DNA of 19,905 nt, taken from Nitrospirae bacterium CG2_30_53_67 (lineage in GTDB: Bacteria; CG2-30-53-67). The notes beneath the pieces are model-generated. The model was not told the DNA's origin. It did not search any database and worked only from the letters and a program-made list of their open reading frames with translations. Within the stretch, counting starts at the first letter, position 1; the number at the start of each line of letters is the position of its first letter. Positions 1-7,413 of this stretch are shown piece after piece. The stretch spans positions 1 to 19,905 of the forward strand of contig MNYV01000161.1 of assembly GCA_001873285.1 (NCBI GenBank), in the 5' to 3' direction. The position numbers and the translations under genes are program-made.

Positions 1-806
1 TTTCTCCCCGTTCCTGTGATTCTCTCCGGGCAGGTATAGACGTTCATGCGGGTTCCCCGGGCAAAGCCGATCAGGGTGATGTTCATGGCCTCGGCAATCC
101 GGATCACCTGGTCGGTAGCCGCGGCCCGGGTGACCAGGATGGGGACCCCGCTGCGGCCGACCTTCATGATGATCTCAGAAGAAATTCTTCCGCTCGCCAG
201 AACCGCTTTGTCGCCAGTCGGGATCCGGTTGAGAAAGCAGAACCCCAGGACCTTGTCCACGGCGTTATGCCTTCCCAGGTCTTCGGCGAAGGCCAGAAGG
301 GATCGGCCGTCGGTCACGGCGGCGCTGTGGGTCCCTCCGGTCTTGAGGTAGGTTGAAGAGTGATGATGCAGTTCGTGCATCCGCTCCATGATCTCAACCG
401 GGGAAAGGTCCATGCTCCCGGAGATCCGGGGTTCGCTGATGGCATCCATCACGTCGCATAGAATCGTCCCCCGTCCGCATCCTGAGGTTAACGTGATTTT
501 TTTGACCCGGTCTTCGAGGTCAATTTCCATGCCGGTCAACTCCATGGAGATCAGGTCCTCTTGTTCTTTAAGATCCATGGAGAGAATCTGTTCCGGGGAT
601 TGGATGATCCCTTCGGAGAGAAGGAACCCTGCGGCCAGTTCCTTTCTTTGCACCGGCGTGCAAAGGAGCGTTATGAATTCCTTGCCGTTGATCTCTAAGT
701 GGAGGGGGCGTTCCAGGGTAATTCGGTCGTTCATCTCGTTCCATGAACCCTTTTCATAACGCATGATCTTGCGTTCCGTGTAAAGCGCCGACGTTTGGTC
801 CTGCAT
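1..806 (-). CDS. fdhD: FdhD formate dehydrogenase accessory sulfurtransferase (3' end cut by window edge)
   Basis: FdhD passes sulfur from IscS to the molybdenum cofactor of formate dehydrogenases in the cytoplasm, which these enzymes need for activity. 268 codons are visible without a stop; the family is about 260-280 residues, so only the last few should be missing. Family signatures seen: RYEKGSW near the N-terminus, RKELAAGFLLSEGII (about 54-68), LTSGCGRGT with Cys110, TGGTHSAAV, AEDLGRHNAVDKV, ASGRISSEI and the closing NVYTCPERI. Two in-frame ATGs exist (806 and 764). I prefer 806 because it keeps the usual lead-in before RYE and has AAGG upstream. The sulfur-transfer motif is CGRG rather than CXXC, so only the first cysteine is present. 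The gene lies 45 bp behind a LysR gene on the same strand and is probably co-transcribed. No formate dehydrogenase gene is in the window. Confidence 0.93.
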   Translation of the reverse strand, partial: MQDQTSALYTERKIMRYEKGSWNEMNDRITLERPLHLEINGKEFITLLCTPVQRKELAAGFLLSEGIIQSPEQILSMDLKEQEDLISMELTGMEIDLEDRVKKITLTSGCGRGTILCDVMDAISEPRISGSMDLSPVEIMERMHELHHHSSTYLKTGGTHSAAVTDGRSLLAFAEDLGRHNAVDKVLGFCFLNRIPTGDKAVLASGRISSEIIMKVGRSGVPILVTRAAATDQVIRIAEAMNITLIGFARGTRMNVYTCPERITGTGR

Positions 807-851
807 GGGTCTGCCTTTTCGATAGTGTGGGAAAGAGGAGTTCCCTGTGTC

Positions 852-1757
852 TCACAGCCCTTGTGTCATGGGATATTTTTTCAGAAGCTCTATAAACTTT
901 TCCGCAGGTTGGGTGTGGAAGGACTTTTTATGGTAAATGAGACTGAAATCACGTTTAAACCGAACGTCTTTAAAGGAAAGGGCCTTGAGGACCTTGAACC
1001 GGACTTCTTTCTGAACGGCCCATCCCGACAGGATGGAGACACCCAAACCGTTTTCCACCGCCGTTTTGATCGCTTCCGTGCTCCCCAGGTACATGACGAT
1101 GTTGAGCTGATCCGTATAGATCCCTGCCTTTTCCAGGGTGCTTTCAACCACCTGCCGGGTTCCGGAGCCTTCTTCACGCATGATGAACGGCTGATCTTGA
1201 ATCTCATGGATGGAGATGTCTCTGCGATCCGCCCATGGATGCGTGCTGCACACGATCAGGAGGAGTTCATCCGAATCCATTTTCTCCACTTCGAGGCGCT
1301 GGTCCTTGACCTCTCCTTCCACCATGCCGAGGTCGATCTTCGCCTTGAGAAGACTGTCAATGATCGTCTGGGTATTGCCTCTCTCAAAATCGATCAGGAT
1401 GTCCGGATAACTCTTTTTGAAATCCACAATGATATTGGGAAGATAATAGGTGGCCAGTGTGGTGCTCGCTCCGATCAGGAGCTTCCCTTTGACCATGCCG
1501 GTGGCTTCATTGATTTCTTTTTCGATCGCGGCATACGAGGAGAGGATCTTCTTGGCATGTTTGTAGATGATCTCCCCGGTCTTAGTCAAAGAGACGGACT
1601 TGTTGCTCCGCATAAAGAGTTTGGTTCCCAATTGTTCCTCAAGGGAACGGATCTGCAGACTGATGGCGGGCTGCGTGAGGTACATGGCCTTGGATGCCTT
1701 GGAAAAACTTTTGGTTTCGGCTACAGAGCAGAATACCTTGAGCTTATGATCGTCCAT
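852..1757 (-). CDS. LysR-family transcriptional regulator (CysB/CysL-like)
   Basis: A 301-residue LysR-type regulator of normal length. Residues 1-60 form the winged helix-turn-helix (FSKASKAMYLTQPAISLQI is the recognition region). Residues about 90-295 are the periplasmic-binding-protein-like effector domain (KLLIGASTTLATYYLP, then GSGTRQVVE and ENGLGVSILSGW). The effector domain resembles CysB/CysL-type proteins that sense small anions or sulfur compounds. Start ATG 1757 has AAGGGCGG just upstream. Because it precedes fdhD in the same direction, it may control formate dehydrogenase maturation. In anaerobes, LysR genes of this kind are often found beside selenium- or molybdenum-enzyme genes, but the ligand and targets here are inferred only from neighbourhood. 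Confidence 0.9.
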   Translation of the reverse strand: MDDHKLKVFCSVAETKSFSKASKAMYLTQPAISLQIRSLEEQLGTKLFMRSNKSVSLTKTGEIIYKHAKKILSSYAAIEKEINEATGMVKGKLLIGASTTLATYYLPNIIVDFKKSYPDILIDFERGNTQTIIDSLLKAKIDLGMVEGEVKDQRLEVEKMDSDELLLIVCSTHPWADRRDISIHEIQDQPFIMREEGSGTRQVVESTLEKAGIYTDQLNIVMYLGSTEAIKTAVENGLGVSILSGWAVQKEVRFKVLKALSFKDVRFKRDFSLIYHKKSFHTQPAEKFIELLKKYPMTQGL

Positions 1758-1776
1758 AAACCGCCCTTATTAATTT

Positions 1777-1796
1777 TCCTTAAACGGCCATAAGGA
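1777..1796. promoter_or_regulatory. Inverted repeat in lysR 5' UTR (candidate operator)
   Basis: TCCTTA and TAAGGA face each other across 8 bp, 20-39 bp before the lysR ATG and just downstream of the predicted transcription start. LysR proteins commonly repress their own gene by binding near the start, so this is a candidate autoregulatory site. It could also act as an RNA hairpin. Only the symmetry is seen directly. Confidence 0.4.
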
Positions 1797-1804
1797 TTTT
1801 TTAT

Positions 1805-1833
1805 AAAATATCACAAGTCATACCCGTGGTCAA
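1805..1833 (-). promoter_or_regulatory. Predicted sigma70-type promoter for lysR-fdhD
   Basis: On the minus strand, TTGACC (1833-1828) is followed after exactly 17 bp by TATTTT (1810-1805). Transcription would start near 1798 and give a 5' UTR of about 40 nt before lysR. The surrounding sequence is AT-rich. Confidence 0.55.
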
Positions 1834-1935
1834 CCCTTACCGCAAACAGTATATCCAAAATTGAAAATAATGTGATTTCCTCAACTGATAAGAAAAGCAT
1901 ATTTATTTAATATCTGGTATTTATCAATATATAAT

Positions 1936-1951
1936 AAGGTATATATACCTT
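1936..1951. promoter_or_regulatory. Perfect 16-bp palindrome, function unknown
   Basis: AAGGTATATATACCTT is a perfect palindrome in the AT-rich gap between the permease stop (1969) and the lysR promoter. It could be a distal operator for the LysR promoter, about 105 bp upstream of its -35 box. It is a poor terminator candidate because the stem is AT-rich. A further spaced inverted pair, TGATAA (1886-1891) and TTATCA (1921-1926), lies beside it. Confidence 0.35.
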
Positions 1952-1968
1952 GTAAAGCAGTGAACAAA

Positions 1969-3402
1969 TCAACGATGTCCCCCCCTTTCCGTCCTTTCCT
2001 CGGCTTGGTTTAGCTTGCTGTGATACCTGCCATAGCTGAAGTAGATGATGAGGCCGACTCCCAGCCAGATCGTAAGACGCGCCCAGTTATGCCACCCGAG
2101 CGAGAACATCAGCCCTATGTTGAAGAGAACGCCCAGCGCGGGGACCAGCGGTATCATCGGACAGCGAAACGGCCGCCGCTGGTTCGGGTTGGTATAGCGC
2201 ATGATCCAGACGGCCGCGCACACCACCACGAATGCGAACAGCGTGCCGATGTTGACCATTTCCGCCAGGGCATGGATCGGAAACAGGGCTGCCACAACGG
2301 CCACGACGGACCCCGTCAGGATCGTGGCCTTGTACGGTGTCCGAAAACGCGGATGAACGGTTCCGAAGAACTCGTACGGCAGCAGTCCGTCGCGTGCCAT
2401 AGCGAAGAATACGCGCGGCTGGCTGAGCATCAGCACCAGCAGTACGCTGGTGATCCCGGCTACGGCGCCCAAGGAGATGATGAACACTGCCGCCGTCAAT
2501 CCGTAGGGCACAAACGCCGCGGCAAGCGGAGCGTCGATGTTGATTTTCGTGTACGGGACCATGCCCGTGAGCACGGCGGAGACAGCGATATACAGCAGGG
2601 TACAGATCGAGAGCGAAGCAATGATGGCGATGGGAACGTCACGCTGCGGGTTGCGCGCTTCTTCGGCGTGTGTGGAGACCGAATCGAAGCCGATGTAAGC
2701 GAAGAAGACGTATGCCGCCCCACTCGCTACACCGGTCAAGCCGAAGGGCATGAACGGGCGCCAATTCGCCGTGTTGACGTGCGGAATGCCGGCGACAATG
2801 ACGAACAGCACCACGGCAAGTTTCAGAACGACTATGGCGGCATTGAATCGAGCGCTTTCCCGGATGCCGATCACAAGCACAACCGTAACCAGCAGGACGA
2901 CAGCGGCAGCCGGCAGATTGAACCAGGCCCCCGGCGTGCTGAACGGGTCGCTCGCCAGAAACGGCGGTATATGCAAACCGAACAGATCGAGGAAGTGCAG
3001 GAAGTACTTGGACCAGCCGTAGGCCACGGTGCTTGACGCCATGCCGTATTCCAGAATTAAGTCCCAGCCGATGATCCATGCCATCAGTTCGCCGAGCGTG
3101 GCATACGCGTACGTGTAGGCGCTCCCTGCCACCGGAATCATGGACGCGAACTCAGCGTAGGATAAGGCGGCGAAGGCGCAGCCGAGACCGGCGATCACGA
3201 AAGAGAGCACCAGGCCCGGACCGGCATAATCATGAGCGGCGAGGCCCGTCAGTACGAAAATCCCGGCGCCGATAATCGCCCCCACGCCGAGCGCTGTCAG
3301 CGAAACCGGGCCCAGCACCCGCCGCAGGCGGTTTTCTCCGGCCATCTCCTCTTCGATCATCTTGACGGTTTTCACTGCAAACAGTTGTCTGCGAAGGTTC
3401 AT
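1969..3402 (-). CDS. APC-superfamily amino acid permease (cationic amino acid transporter type)
   Basis: An inner-membrane amino acid transporter of 477 residues with about 12 or more hydrophobic helices. The first helix carries the substrate-binding GAIIGAGIFVLTG motif. Further on, FFAYIGFDSVSTHAEEARNP is the helix 6 region typical of the CAT/YfnA branch, and ARDGLLP follows the middle helices. The open frame extends to 3450, but I chose ATG 3402 because GGAGA lies 5 bp upstream and the protein then begins MNLRRQLFAVK, as in relatives. The longer start would overlap uppP. It follows uppP by 44 bp and is probably co-transcribed with it. The exact substrate cannot be read from the sequence. 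Confidence 0.9.
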   Translation of the reverse strand: MNLRRQLFAVKTVKMIEEEMAGENRLRRVLGPVSLTALGVGAIIGAGIFVLTGLAAHDYAGPGLVLSFVIAGLGCAFAALSYAEFASMIPVAGSAYTYAYATLGELMAWIIGWDLILEYGMASSTVAYGWSKYFLHFLDLFGLHIPPFLASDPFSTPGAWFNLPAAAVVLLVTVVLVIGIRESARFNAAIVVLKLAVVLFVIVAGIPHVNTANWRPFMPFGLTGVASGAAYVFFAYIGFDSVSTHAEEARNPQRDVPIAIIASLSICTLLYIAVSAVLTGMVPYTKINIDAPLAAAFVPYGLTAAVFIISLGAVAGITSVLLVLMLSQPRVFFAMARDGLLPYEFFGTVHPRFRTPYKATILTGSVVAVVAALFPIHALAEMVNIGTLFAFVVVCAAVWIMRYTNPNQRRPFRCPMIPLVPALGVLFNIGLMFSLGWHNWARLTIWLGVGLIIYFSYGRYHSKLNQAEERTERGGHR

Positions 3403-3446
3403 AGGTTCTCCAAGGTCCCGCGTATGATGGAAAGGCGGCGGAGCGG

Positions 3447-4235
3447 TCAATGGAAGAACAGGGCAATGACCAACCCGGCTGCAATCCGGTAGTACCCGAA
3501 GCCGGTGAAGTCGTGCCGCTGGACAAACGTGACGAAGGCCCGGACCACAAGCAGTGCGGAAATGAACGCCGCCACGAAGCCCACCCCAAAAGGCAAGGCA
3601 TCACTCACCGACAAGAGGTGGCGCGCCTTGAATAGGCTGTACAAGCTCGCCGCGAACATGGTGGGCAAAGAGAGATAGAACGAAAACTGCGTCGCGCTGG
3701 GCCGATTCATGCCGGCAAGCATCCCGCCGATGATCGTTGCCCCGGCACGCGACACGCCGGGGATCAGCGAGAGGACCTGCGAGACACCCACCCAGAGGGC
3801 GTGCCGCCATCCCATGGACTCGATCGTCTGAACCTCAAAACGGCGCTGCCGCCGCTCAACGATCAGAATGATGATCCCGCCGCCGACGAGGCTTGCTGCC
3901 ACCACCAGGGGTCTGAACAGATGGGCCTCGATGGTCTTGTGGAACAAGAGCCCCACTGCCGCTGCCGGCAAAAAAGCGAGAAACACTTTCGCGATCAGCG
4001 CCTGGGCCCTGGTTTCGTTCGAAGCGCTCCTGATCAGCCCGTGAAGCGGTTTGGCAAAATGACAGGCCACGGCGAGGATGGCCCCGAGTTGAATAAAGAT
4101 CTCGAAGGTCTCTCGAGAGGCCTCAGGGTAATTGAGAAGGGACGAAAATACGATGAGATGCCCGGTTGAGGAAATCGGCAGAAACTCCGTGATGCCTTCC
4201 ACGATCCCGAGTACGATTGCTTTGAGTACGATCAT
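3447..4235 (-). CDS. uppP: Undecaprenyl-diphosphatase UppP (BacA)
   Basis: UppP removes a phosphate from undecaprenyl diphosphate so that the lipid carrier for peptidoglycan and O-antigen units can be reused; it is an integral inner-membrane enzyme. The N-terminal active-site region VEGITEFLPISSTGHL (residues 12-27 from this start) contains the ExxxE pair (E13, E17). The second motif reads PGVSRAGAT; the usual form is PGxSRSxxT, so a serine is replaced by alanine. At 262 residues the length is normal. The open frame begins at 4340, but that ATG lies upstream of the predicted promoter (-10 at 4303-4308), so ATG 4235 (MIVLKAIVLG) is the better start. ATG 4277 is a weaker alternative. Confidence 0.93.
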   Translation of the reverse strand: MIVLKAIVLGIVEGITEFLPISSTGHLIVFSSLLNYPEASRETFEIFIQLGAILAVACHFAKPLHGLIRSASNETRAQALIAKVFLAFLPAAAVGLLFHKTIEAHLFRPLVVAASLVGGGIIILIVERRQRRFEVQTIESMGWRHALWVGVSQVLSLIPGVSRAGATIIGGMLAGMNRPSATQFSFYLSLPTMFAASLYSLFKARHLLSVSDALPFGVGFVAAFISALLVVRAFVTFVQRHDFTGFGYYRIAAGLVIALFFH

Positions 4236-4302
4236 TGCGCCAATTTCTTTCTGAACCCTGCGCCTCCAGAGCGGCATGAGCTGCTTATTTTGAGCATACG
4301 GG

Positions 4303-4331
4303 AGATTAGCATTATATTTTCGATATGTCAA
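4303..4331 (-). promoter_or_regulatory. Predicted sigma70-type promoter for uppP-permease
   Basis: On the minus strand, a consensus -35 TTGACA (4331-4326) is followed by a 17-bp spacer and TAATCT (4308-4303). Transcription should start near 4296, about 60 nt before the chosen uppP start. This placement argues against the longer uppP frame starting at 4340. Confidence 0.5.
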
Positions 4332-4481
4332 TGCAGACATCTTGGCGCATTTTCGATTCCGGCCCCGGGCGCCGTCATTTCAGCGGGAAACCAATACGGA
4401 CCATTCAGCTCTTTTCTTGCAAAACCCGATTGAATTAGTGTAATAGTATAGATGAGAATGTGAAGGGAGAGAAACCTCGCC

Positions 4482-5183
4482 ATGTTAAACAGAGAAACAA
4501 GAGGCAGGGTATCCGGGCTGCTGTTGTTCGCTTTTTTTCTTTTATTCCACTTGAGGTATCTCATCAAGAGATGGCCTATCTTCGATCCTGTGGCCAGGCT
4601 GAACAGCCTGCTGATCACATTGACCATTATCTTGTTTCTGTCCGCTTATTTGATCCGGCAAAGGGCGGTTGAGTTTCCTCATGGGTTTATGGAAACGGTA
4701 TATCCGCTTCTGTGCGCTATCCTTCCGCTCGTTATTTATCATGATGTGGAGATCTTGCGTTACATCTCTCCCGGCCGCTCGATTTACAGGCATCTCAATG
4801 GACTTTTTGGACTTTACAGCCATCATTTGCTGGGATGGAATCTCTGCTCGATGACGCTGATCATTACCGGCAATCTGATCACGCTATCAGGTATGGTCTT
4901 TCTGAAACGGTCCTTCAGTCTCATGGTCGAGGCCAGGGCGCCTGTCTATCGCGGGATATACGCTTATATCAGGCACCCCCTCTATCTCGGCGAAATGATT
5001 GCAACGGCGGGAGTCCTCATATTCAGATTCTCAAACATCAATATGGTTCTGACCCTCCTCTTTGTTTTAGGCCAGAAAATCAGAGCAGGCATCGAAGAGA
5101 AAAAACTGATTCATGCCTTTCCTGAGTACCTGGAATACAGAAAAAAGACAGGCGGGTTTTTCCCTAAGTGGTCCTGTTCGTAA
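4482..5183 (+). CDS. Isoprenylcysteine/phospholipid methyltransferase-like membrane protein
   Basis: A 233-residue membrane protein with about five hydrophobic segments. The C-terminal half has the ICMT/PEMT-type S-adenosylmethionine-binding signature: YRGIYAYIRHPLYLGEMI, then EEKKLIHAFPEYLEYRKKTGGFFPKW. These small membrane methyltransferases modify lipid or prenyl substrates at the membrane; the substrate here is unknown. AAGGGAGAG lies about 9 bp before the ATG. It is divergent from uppP. The last residues (after FFPK) and the stop codon lie in a repeat shared with 12778-12814, so the original C-terminus may have been replaced by a repeat insertion. A tail after FFPK is normally short, so function is probably kept. 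Confidence 0.8.
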   Translation: MLNRETRGRVSGLLLFAFFLLFHLRYLIKRWPIFDPVARLNSLLITLTIILFLSAYLIRQRAVEFPHGFMETVYPLLCAILPLVIYHDVEILRYISPGRSIYRHLNGLFGLYSHHLLGWNLCSMTLIITGNLITLSGMVFLKRSFSLMVEARAPVYRGIYAYIRHPLYLGEMIATAGVLIFRFSNINMVLTLLFVLGQKIRAGIEEKKLIHAFPEYLEYRKKTGGFFPKWSCS

Positions 5184-5199
5184 ATAGGGTGACGTACCG
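5163..5199 (+). repeat. Partial copy of the repeat found at 12778
   Basis: 35 of 37 bases match 12778-12814 (beginning CCTAAGTGGTCCTG), with differences at two positions. Here only the left arm is present; no matching right arm was found up to 5360. It overlaps the last codons and stop of the methyltransferase gene. Immediately downstream TACCGGC (5195-5201) pairs with GCCGGTA (5223-5229) as a possible stem with a 21-nt loop. Confidence 0.8.
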
Positions 5200-5300
5200 G
5201 CCCATGGCCAATTTCGGCTGTAGCCGGTATATTGACGACTTGAATCCCGTTATTGCCGTCCGCCTGATTTTTTAGCGGCTGCACTCCCGGCAGAACGGCC

Positions 5301-5339
5301 GCCCTGCCTGCCTGTGCTACGGCAGACAGGTCGTAGGGC
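5301..5339. repeat. Nested hairpin upstream of the lpxR-like gene
   Basis: Outer arms GCCCT (5301-5305) and AGGGC (5335-5339) enclose inner arms CCTGT (5311-5315) and ACAGG (5326-5330). It lies 22 bp before the lpxR-like start. There is no following T-run, so it is not a clear terminator; it looks like a short intergenic palindrome. Confidence 0.4.
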
Positions 5340-5360
5340 AGCTATGGTCAAGGATGCAAG

Positions 5361-6398
5361 ATGAAGATAGGGTTTTTTTGTCTGGTGTTGCTGAGCATGG
5401 CCGCCGGTGCATGGGGCGAGGATCTGGATCTAAAAGACAGCTGGACCTTTAATCTGTATTTTGAGAACGATCTCTTTGCCGAGAGCGATCAGGACTATAC
5501 CAACGGCATAAAGCTATCCTGGGTGTCTCCGGATCTGCAGAGTTATATCGCCGACCCCCGCCTGCCTGACTGGGTGCGCCGGGTCAACAAACGGCTGACG
5601 TTCTTTCATAAGAGCGCCGAAGGCTTGCAGCGCAACCTCGTGATCTCCATCGGGCAGAGTATGTATACGCCTGAAGACCTCCACCGGAGCGATCTGATCA
5701 AAGATGACCGTCCGTACGCAGGCTGGCTTTATATGGGATTCGGCTTCCACAGCAAGACTGAAGACCAGCTCGATTCCGTGGAAATGCATATCGGTGTCGT
5801 GGGGCCCGCCTCTTTTGCCCATGAGGCCCAGAACTTTGTGCATGAACTGCGCGGCTTCGAAAAATTTCAGGGCTGGGACAATCAATTGCGCAATGAACCT
5901 GGGATTGCCGCGGTGTACGAGCACAAGGATAAATTTTTACTCAAGAATTACCGCCGAGGTTTCGGCACGGACGCCATCACCCATTTCGGCGGCAGCCTGG
6001 GTAATGTGGCGACTTATTTGAATCTTGGTATTGAGACGCGCATGGGATGGAATATCCCCGGAGACTTCGGCACCTCCGCCATCCGCCCGGGGGGTGACAA
6101 CAGCGCCCCGGGTTCGCGCTGGGACCCCAGGCTTTCAGGAAAATCAGCATGGGGCCTGCATGCCTTTGTCTCGGTGGATGGCCGCGCGGCGGCGCGTGAT
6201 ATTTTCCTGGACGGGAATACCTACAAAGACAGCCACCGCATCGGCAAGGAACCCCTGGTCGCCGATGCGGCGGCGGGTGTAAGCCTGATCTACAAGCGTA
6301 TCAAACTATCCTATGCCCAGATCTTCCGCACCAAGGAATTCCGAGGTCAGAAGGAAGGCCATTCATACGGCTCGCTCTCTTTTTCATATATATACTAA
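5361..6398 (+). CDS. lpxR: LpxR-family outer-membrane lipid A deacylase (DUF2219)
   Basis: LpxR enzymes are outer-membrane beta-barrels that remove the 3'-acyloxyacyl group from lipid A, altering the lipopolysaccharide surface. The 345-residue product starts with a signal peptide (about residues 1-19, ending AAGAWG). The N-terminal motif YFENDLF (N36, D37) and YTNG (T47, N48) match the catalytic and ion-binding region of Salmonella LpxR. DDRPYAGWLYMGFG (R117) and GPASFAHEAQNFVHEL follow, with H161 the probable catalytic histidine. The protein ends in an aromatic beta-strand (SLSFSYIY), as outer-membrane barrels do. AAGGA is 7 bp before ATG 5361. The gene appears to stand alone. Lipid A deacylation is inferred from the family. 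Confidence 0.88.
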   Translation: MKIGFFCLVLLSMAAGAWGEDLDLKDSWTFNLYFENDLFAESDQDYTNGIKLSWVSPDLQSYIADPRLPDWVRRVNKRLTFFHKSAEGLQRNLVISIGQSMYTPEDLHRSDLIKDDRPYAGWLYMGFGFHSKTEDQLDSVEMHIGVVGPASFAHEAQNFVHELRGFEKFQGWDNQLRNEPGIAAVYEHKDKFLLKNYRRGFGTDAITHFGGSLGNVATYLNLGIETRMGWNIPGDFGTSAIRPGGDNSAPGSRWDPRLSGKSAWGLHAFVSVDGRAAARDIFLDGNTYKDSHRIGKEPLVADAAAGVSLIYKRIKLSYAQIFRTKEFRGQKEGHSYGSLSFSYIY

Positions 6399-6454
6399 GA
6401 ACGGCCGTTGCCCATGATAAATTTGTTTTCCCTCTTTCATTGTTAGGGAGGGGT

Positions 6455-6485
6455 GGCTGCGTTTTTTGTCATCCGCAAGCAGCCA
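6455..6485. repeat. Hairpin between lpxR-like and cytochrome genes
   Basis: GGCTGC (6455-6460) pairs with GCAGCC (6479-6484), extendable by one T-A pair, across an 18-nt loop. No T-run follows on the plus strand, so it is only a weak terminator candidate for the upstream gene. The rest of 6399-6572 shows no gene. Confidence 0.3.
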
Positions 6486-6572
6486 AAGACTAAGCGTACT
6501 TTTCGCGTGAGCTGTCGCATTTTCTACGCGACGCTGCGTACACCGTTGGATGTCGAAGACTGAATTCCTTCT

Positions 6573-6887
6573 ATGATCTATAAGAGTCCATTGAACAGTC
6601 TGTTGGCCGCCATTTTTTTTCTCCTTGCGATCTCGTCCCTGCCGGGCTGTGCTCGGAAAGGGGCCGAACTCTTCGAAAAAGAGGGATGTATAAACTGCCA
6701 TACCTTCAAGGGAAAGGGCGGGAGCATGGGACCGGATCTCACGGCCGTCACCAACCGGAGGTCCGACCGGTGGATCAGGCGGCAGATCAAAAATCCCCTG
6801 GACAACGATTCCAATTCCAGGATGCCCCCTTTTGATGACCTTTCAGAATGTGAAATAAGATCGATGATCCGTTATCTGAAGGGCTGA
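6573..6887 (+). CDS. Monohaem cytochrome c lipoprotein
   Basis: A 104-residue precursor with a hydrophobic signal (residues about 8-25) ending in the lipobox SLPGC, so Cys26 should be lipidated after cleavage. The mature domain, about 79 residues, has one haem-binding motif CINCH (C39, C42, H43), followed by GPDLTAV and MPPF with Met84 as the probable distal haem ligand. It is therefore a class I c-type cytochrome anchored on the periplasmic face of a membrane and carrying single electrons. No strong Shine-Dalgarno is visible before ATG 6573. It lies about 0.7 kb upstream of the periplasmic hydrogenase. A functional link is possible, but Hyb-type enzymes normally pass electrons to quinone through HybA/HybB, so I do not assume one. 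Confidence 0.85.
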   Translation: MIYKSPLNSLLAAIFFLLAISSLPGCARKGAELFEKEGCINCHTFKGKGGSMGPDLTAVTNRRSDRWIRRQIKNPLDNDSNSRMPPFDDLSECEIRSMIRYLKG

Positions 6888-7305
6888 GGTCCATGGAGTT
6901 TCTGAGCACTGTCGTGGAACCTGGAACGGCCCTGGACTGGAGCCTGCCGATAGGAGCATTCCAGCCCGGGAGACATTCGCAAATAATTTATACTAAGACG
7001 TATTTTTTTCGCAAGCTATGGACTTTTCGGCTGAAATGCGCTAAATTTATGCTTAATATTTTGGCTGATAGATGAGGATGACCCGAAATATCTGATGAGC
7101 GTCAGGTCGGATGGGTTATTCAGCTTAGCAAGGGCTCATCCTAAGGAATACCAAGGCGATAGAATATGTTCTGGTCTCAAAACCTCAACATCTCTTGCTC
7201 CGGTACCTTTTTCCTTCCTATTCCATTATTTTATCCCTTCAGAAACAACAGGTTTATATCTTCACAAACCTATAGCGGGTCCCATTCAACTCTTTCTGCA
7301 GGGGG
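6888..7305. other. Gene-free stretch upstream of the hydrogenase leader
   Basis: About 420 bp without a convincing gene. A 60-codon frame (6893-7075) has no family signature. AT content rises towards 7000-7300. GATGAG occurs twice on the plus strand near 7070-7100, with its complement CTCATC near 7135, and could form a weak stem. No clear terminator, sigma54 promoter or known riboswitch consensus was recognised. Confidence 0.4.
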
Positions 7306-7342
7306 GTGACAATGAAGGAGAACAAATCAAAATGGCTCATCC
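7306..7342 (+). repeat. 37-bp direct repeat, copy 1
   Basis: Identical to 7377-7413, with a period of 71 bp. The unit begins GTGACAATGAAGGAGAAC and contains the start codon and first ten codons of the small membrane peptide. In copy 1 the frame hits TGA two codons after the repeat, so it encodes only a 12-residue stub. GGGGGG immediately upstream would serve as a ribosome-binding site. Confidence 0.95.
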
Positions 7343-7346
7343 ACTA

Positions 7347-7375
7347 TTGACTTTTATTTTCCCCCTCGATATAGT
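7347..7375 (+). promoter_or_regulatory. Predicted sigma70-type promoter for the hydrogenase cluster
   Basis: TTGACT (7347-7352), a 17-bp spacer and TATAGT (7370-7375) make this the best promoter match I found upstream of hybO. It lies wholly within the unique 34 bp between the two direct repeats. Transcription would start at about 7382, at or next to the ATG of the small membrane peptide, and leave about 200 nt before hybO. Confidence 0.55.
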
Positions 7376-7376
7376 A

Positions 7377-7413
7377 GTGACAATGAAGGAGAACAAATCA
7401 AAATGGCTCATCC
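7377..7413 (+). repeat. 37-bp direct repeat, copy 2
   Basis: Exact copy of 7306-7342. Here the repeated start continues into the complete small membrane peptide. The upstream G-run of copy 1 is absent, so this copy has no Shine-Dalgarno in front of its ATG. Confidence 0.95.

Noticed and set aside
795-1793. 332-codon plus-strand frame
   Set aside because: Antisense to the LysR gene, with no family signature of its own.
2020-3036. 338-codon plus-strand frame
   Set aside because: Antisense to the amino acid permease; composition is low-complexity and charged, with no recognisable domain.
3403-3450. Longer permease start at 3450
   Set aside because: It overlaps the uppP end, lacks a suitable ribosome-binding site, and relatives begin at the MNLRR position.
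6893-7075. 60-codon frame after the cytochrome gene
   Set aside because: No ribosome-binding site, domain or membrane signature; it cannot be told from chance.
7095-7382. N-terminal extension of the small membrane peptide
   Set aside because: Only the last 37 codons show a coherent protein; the upstream part runs through the duplicated repeat and the promoter.
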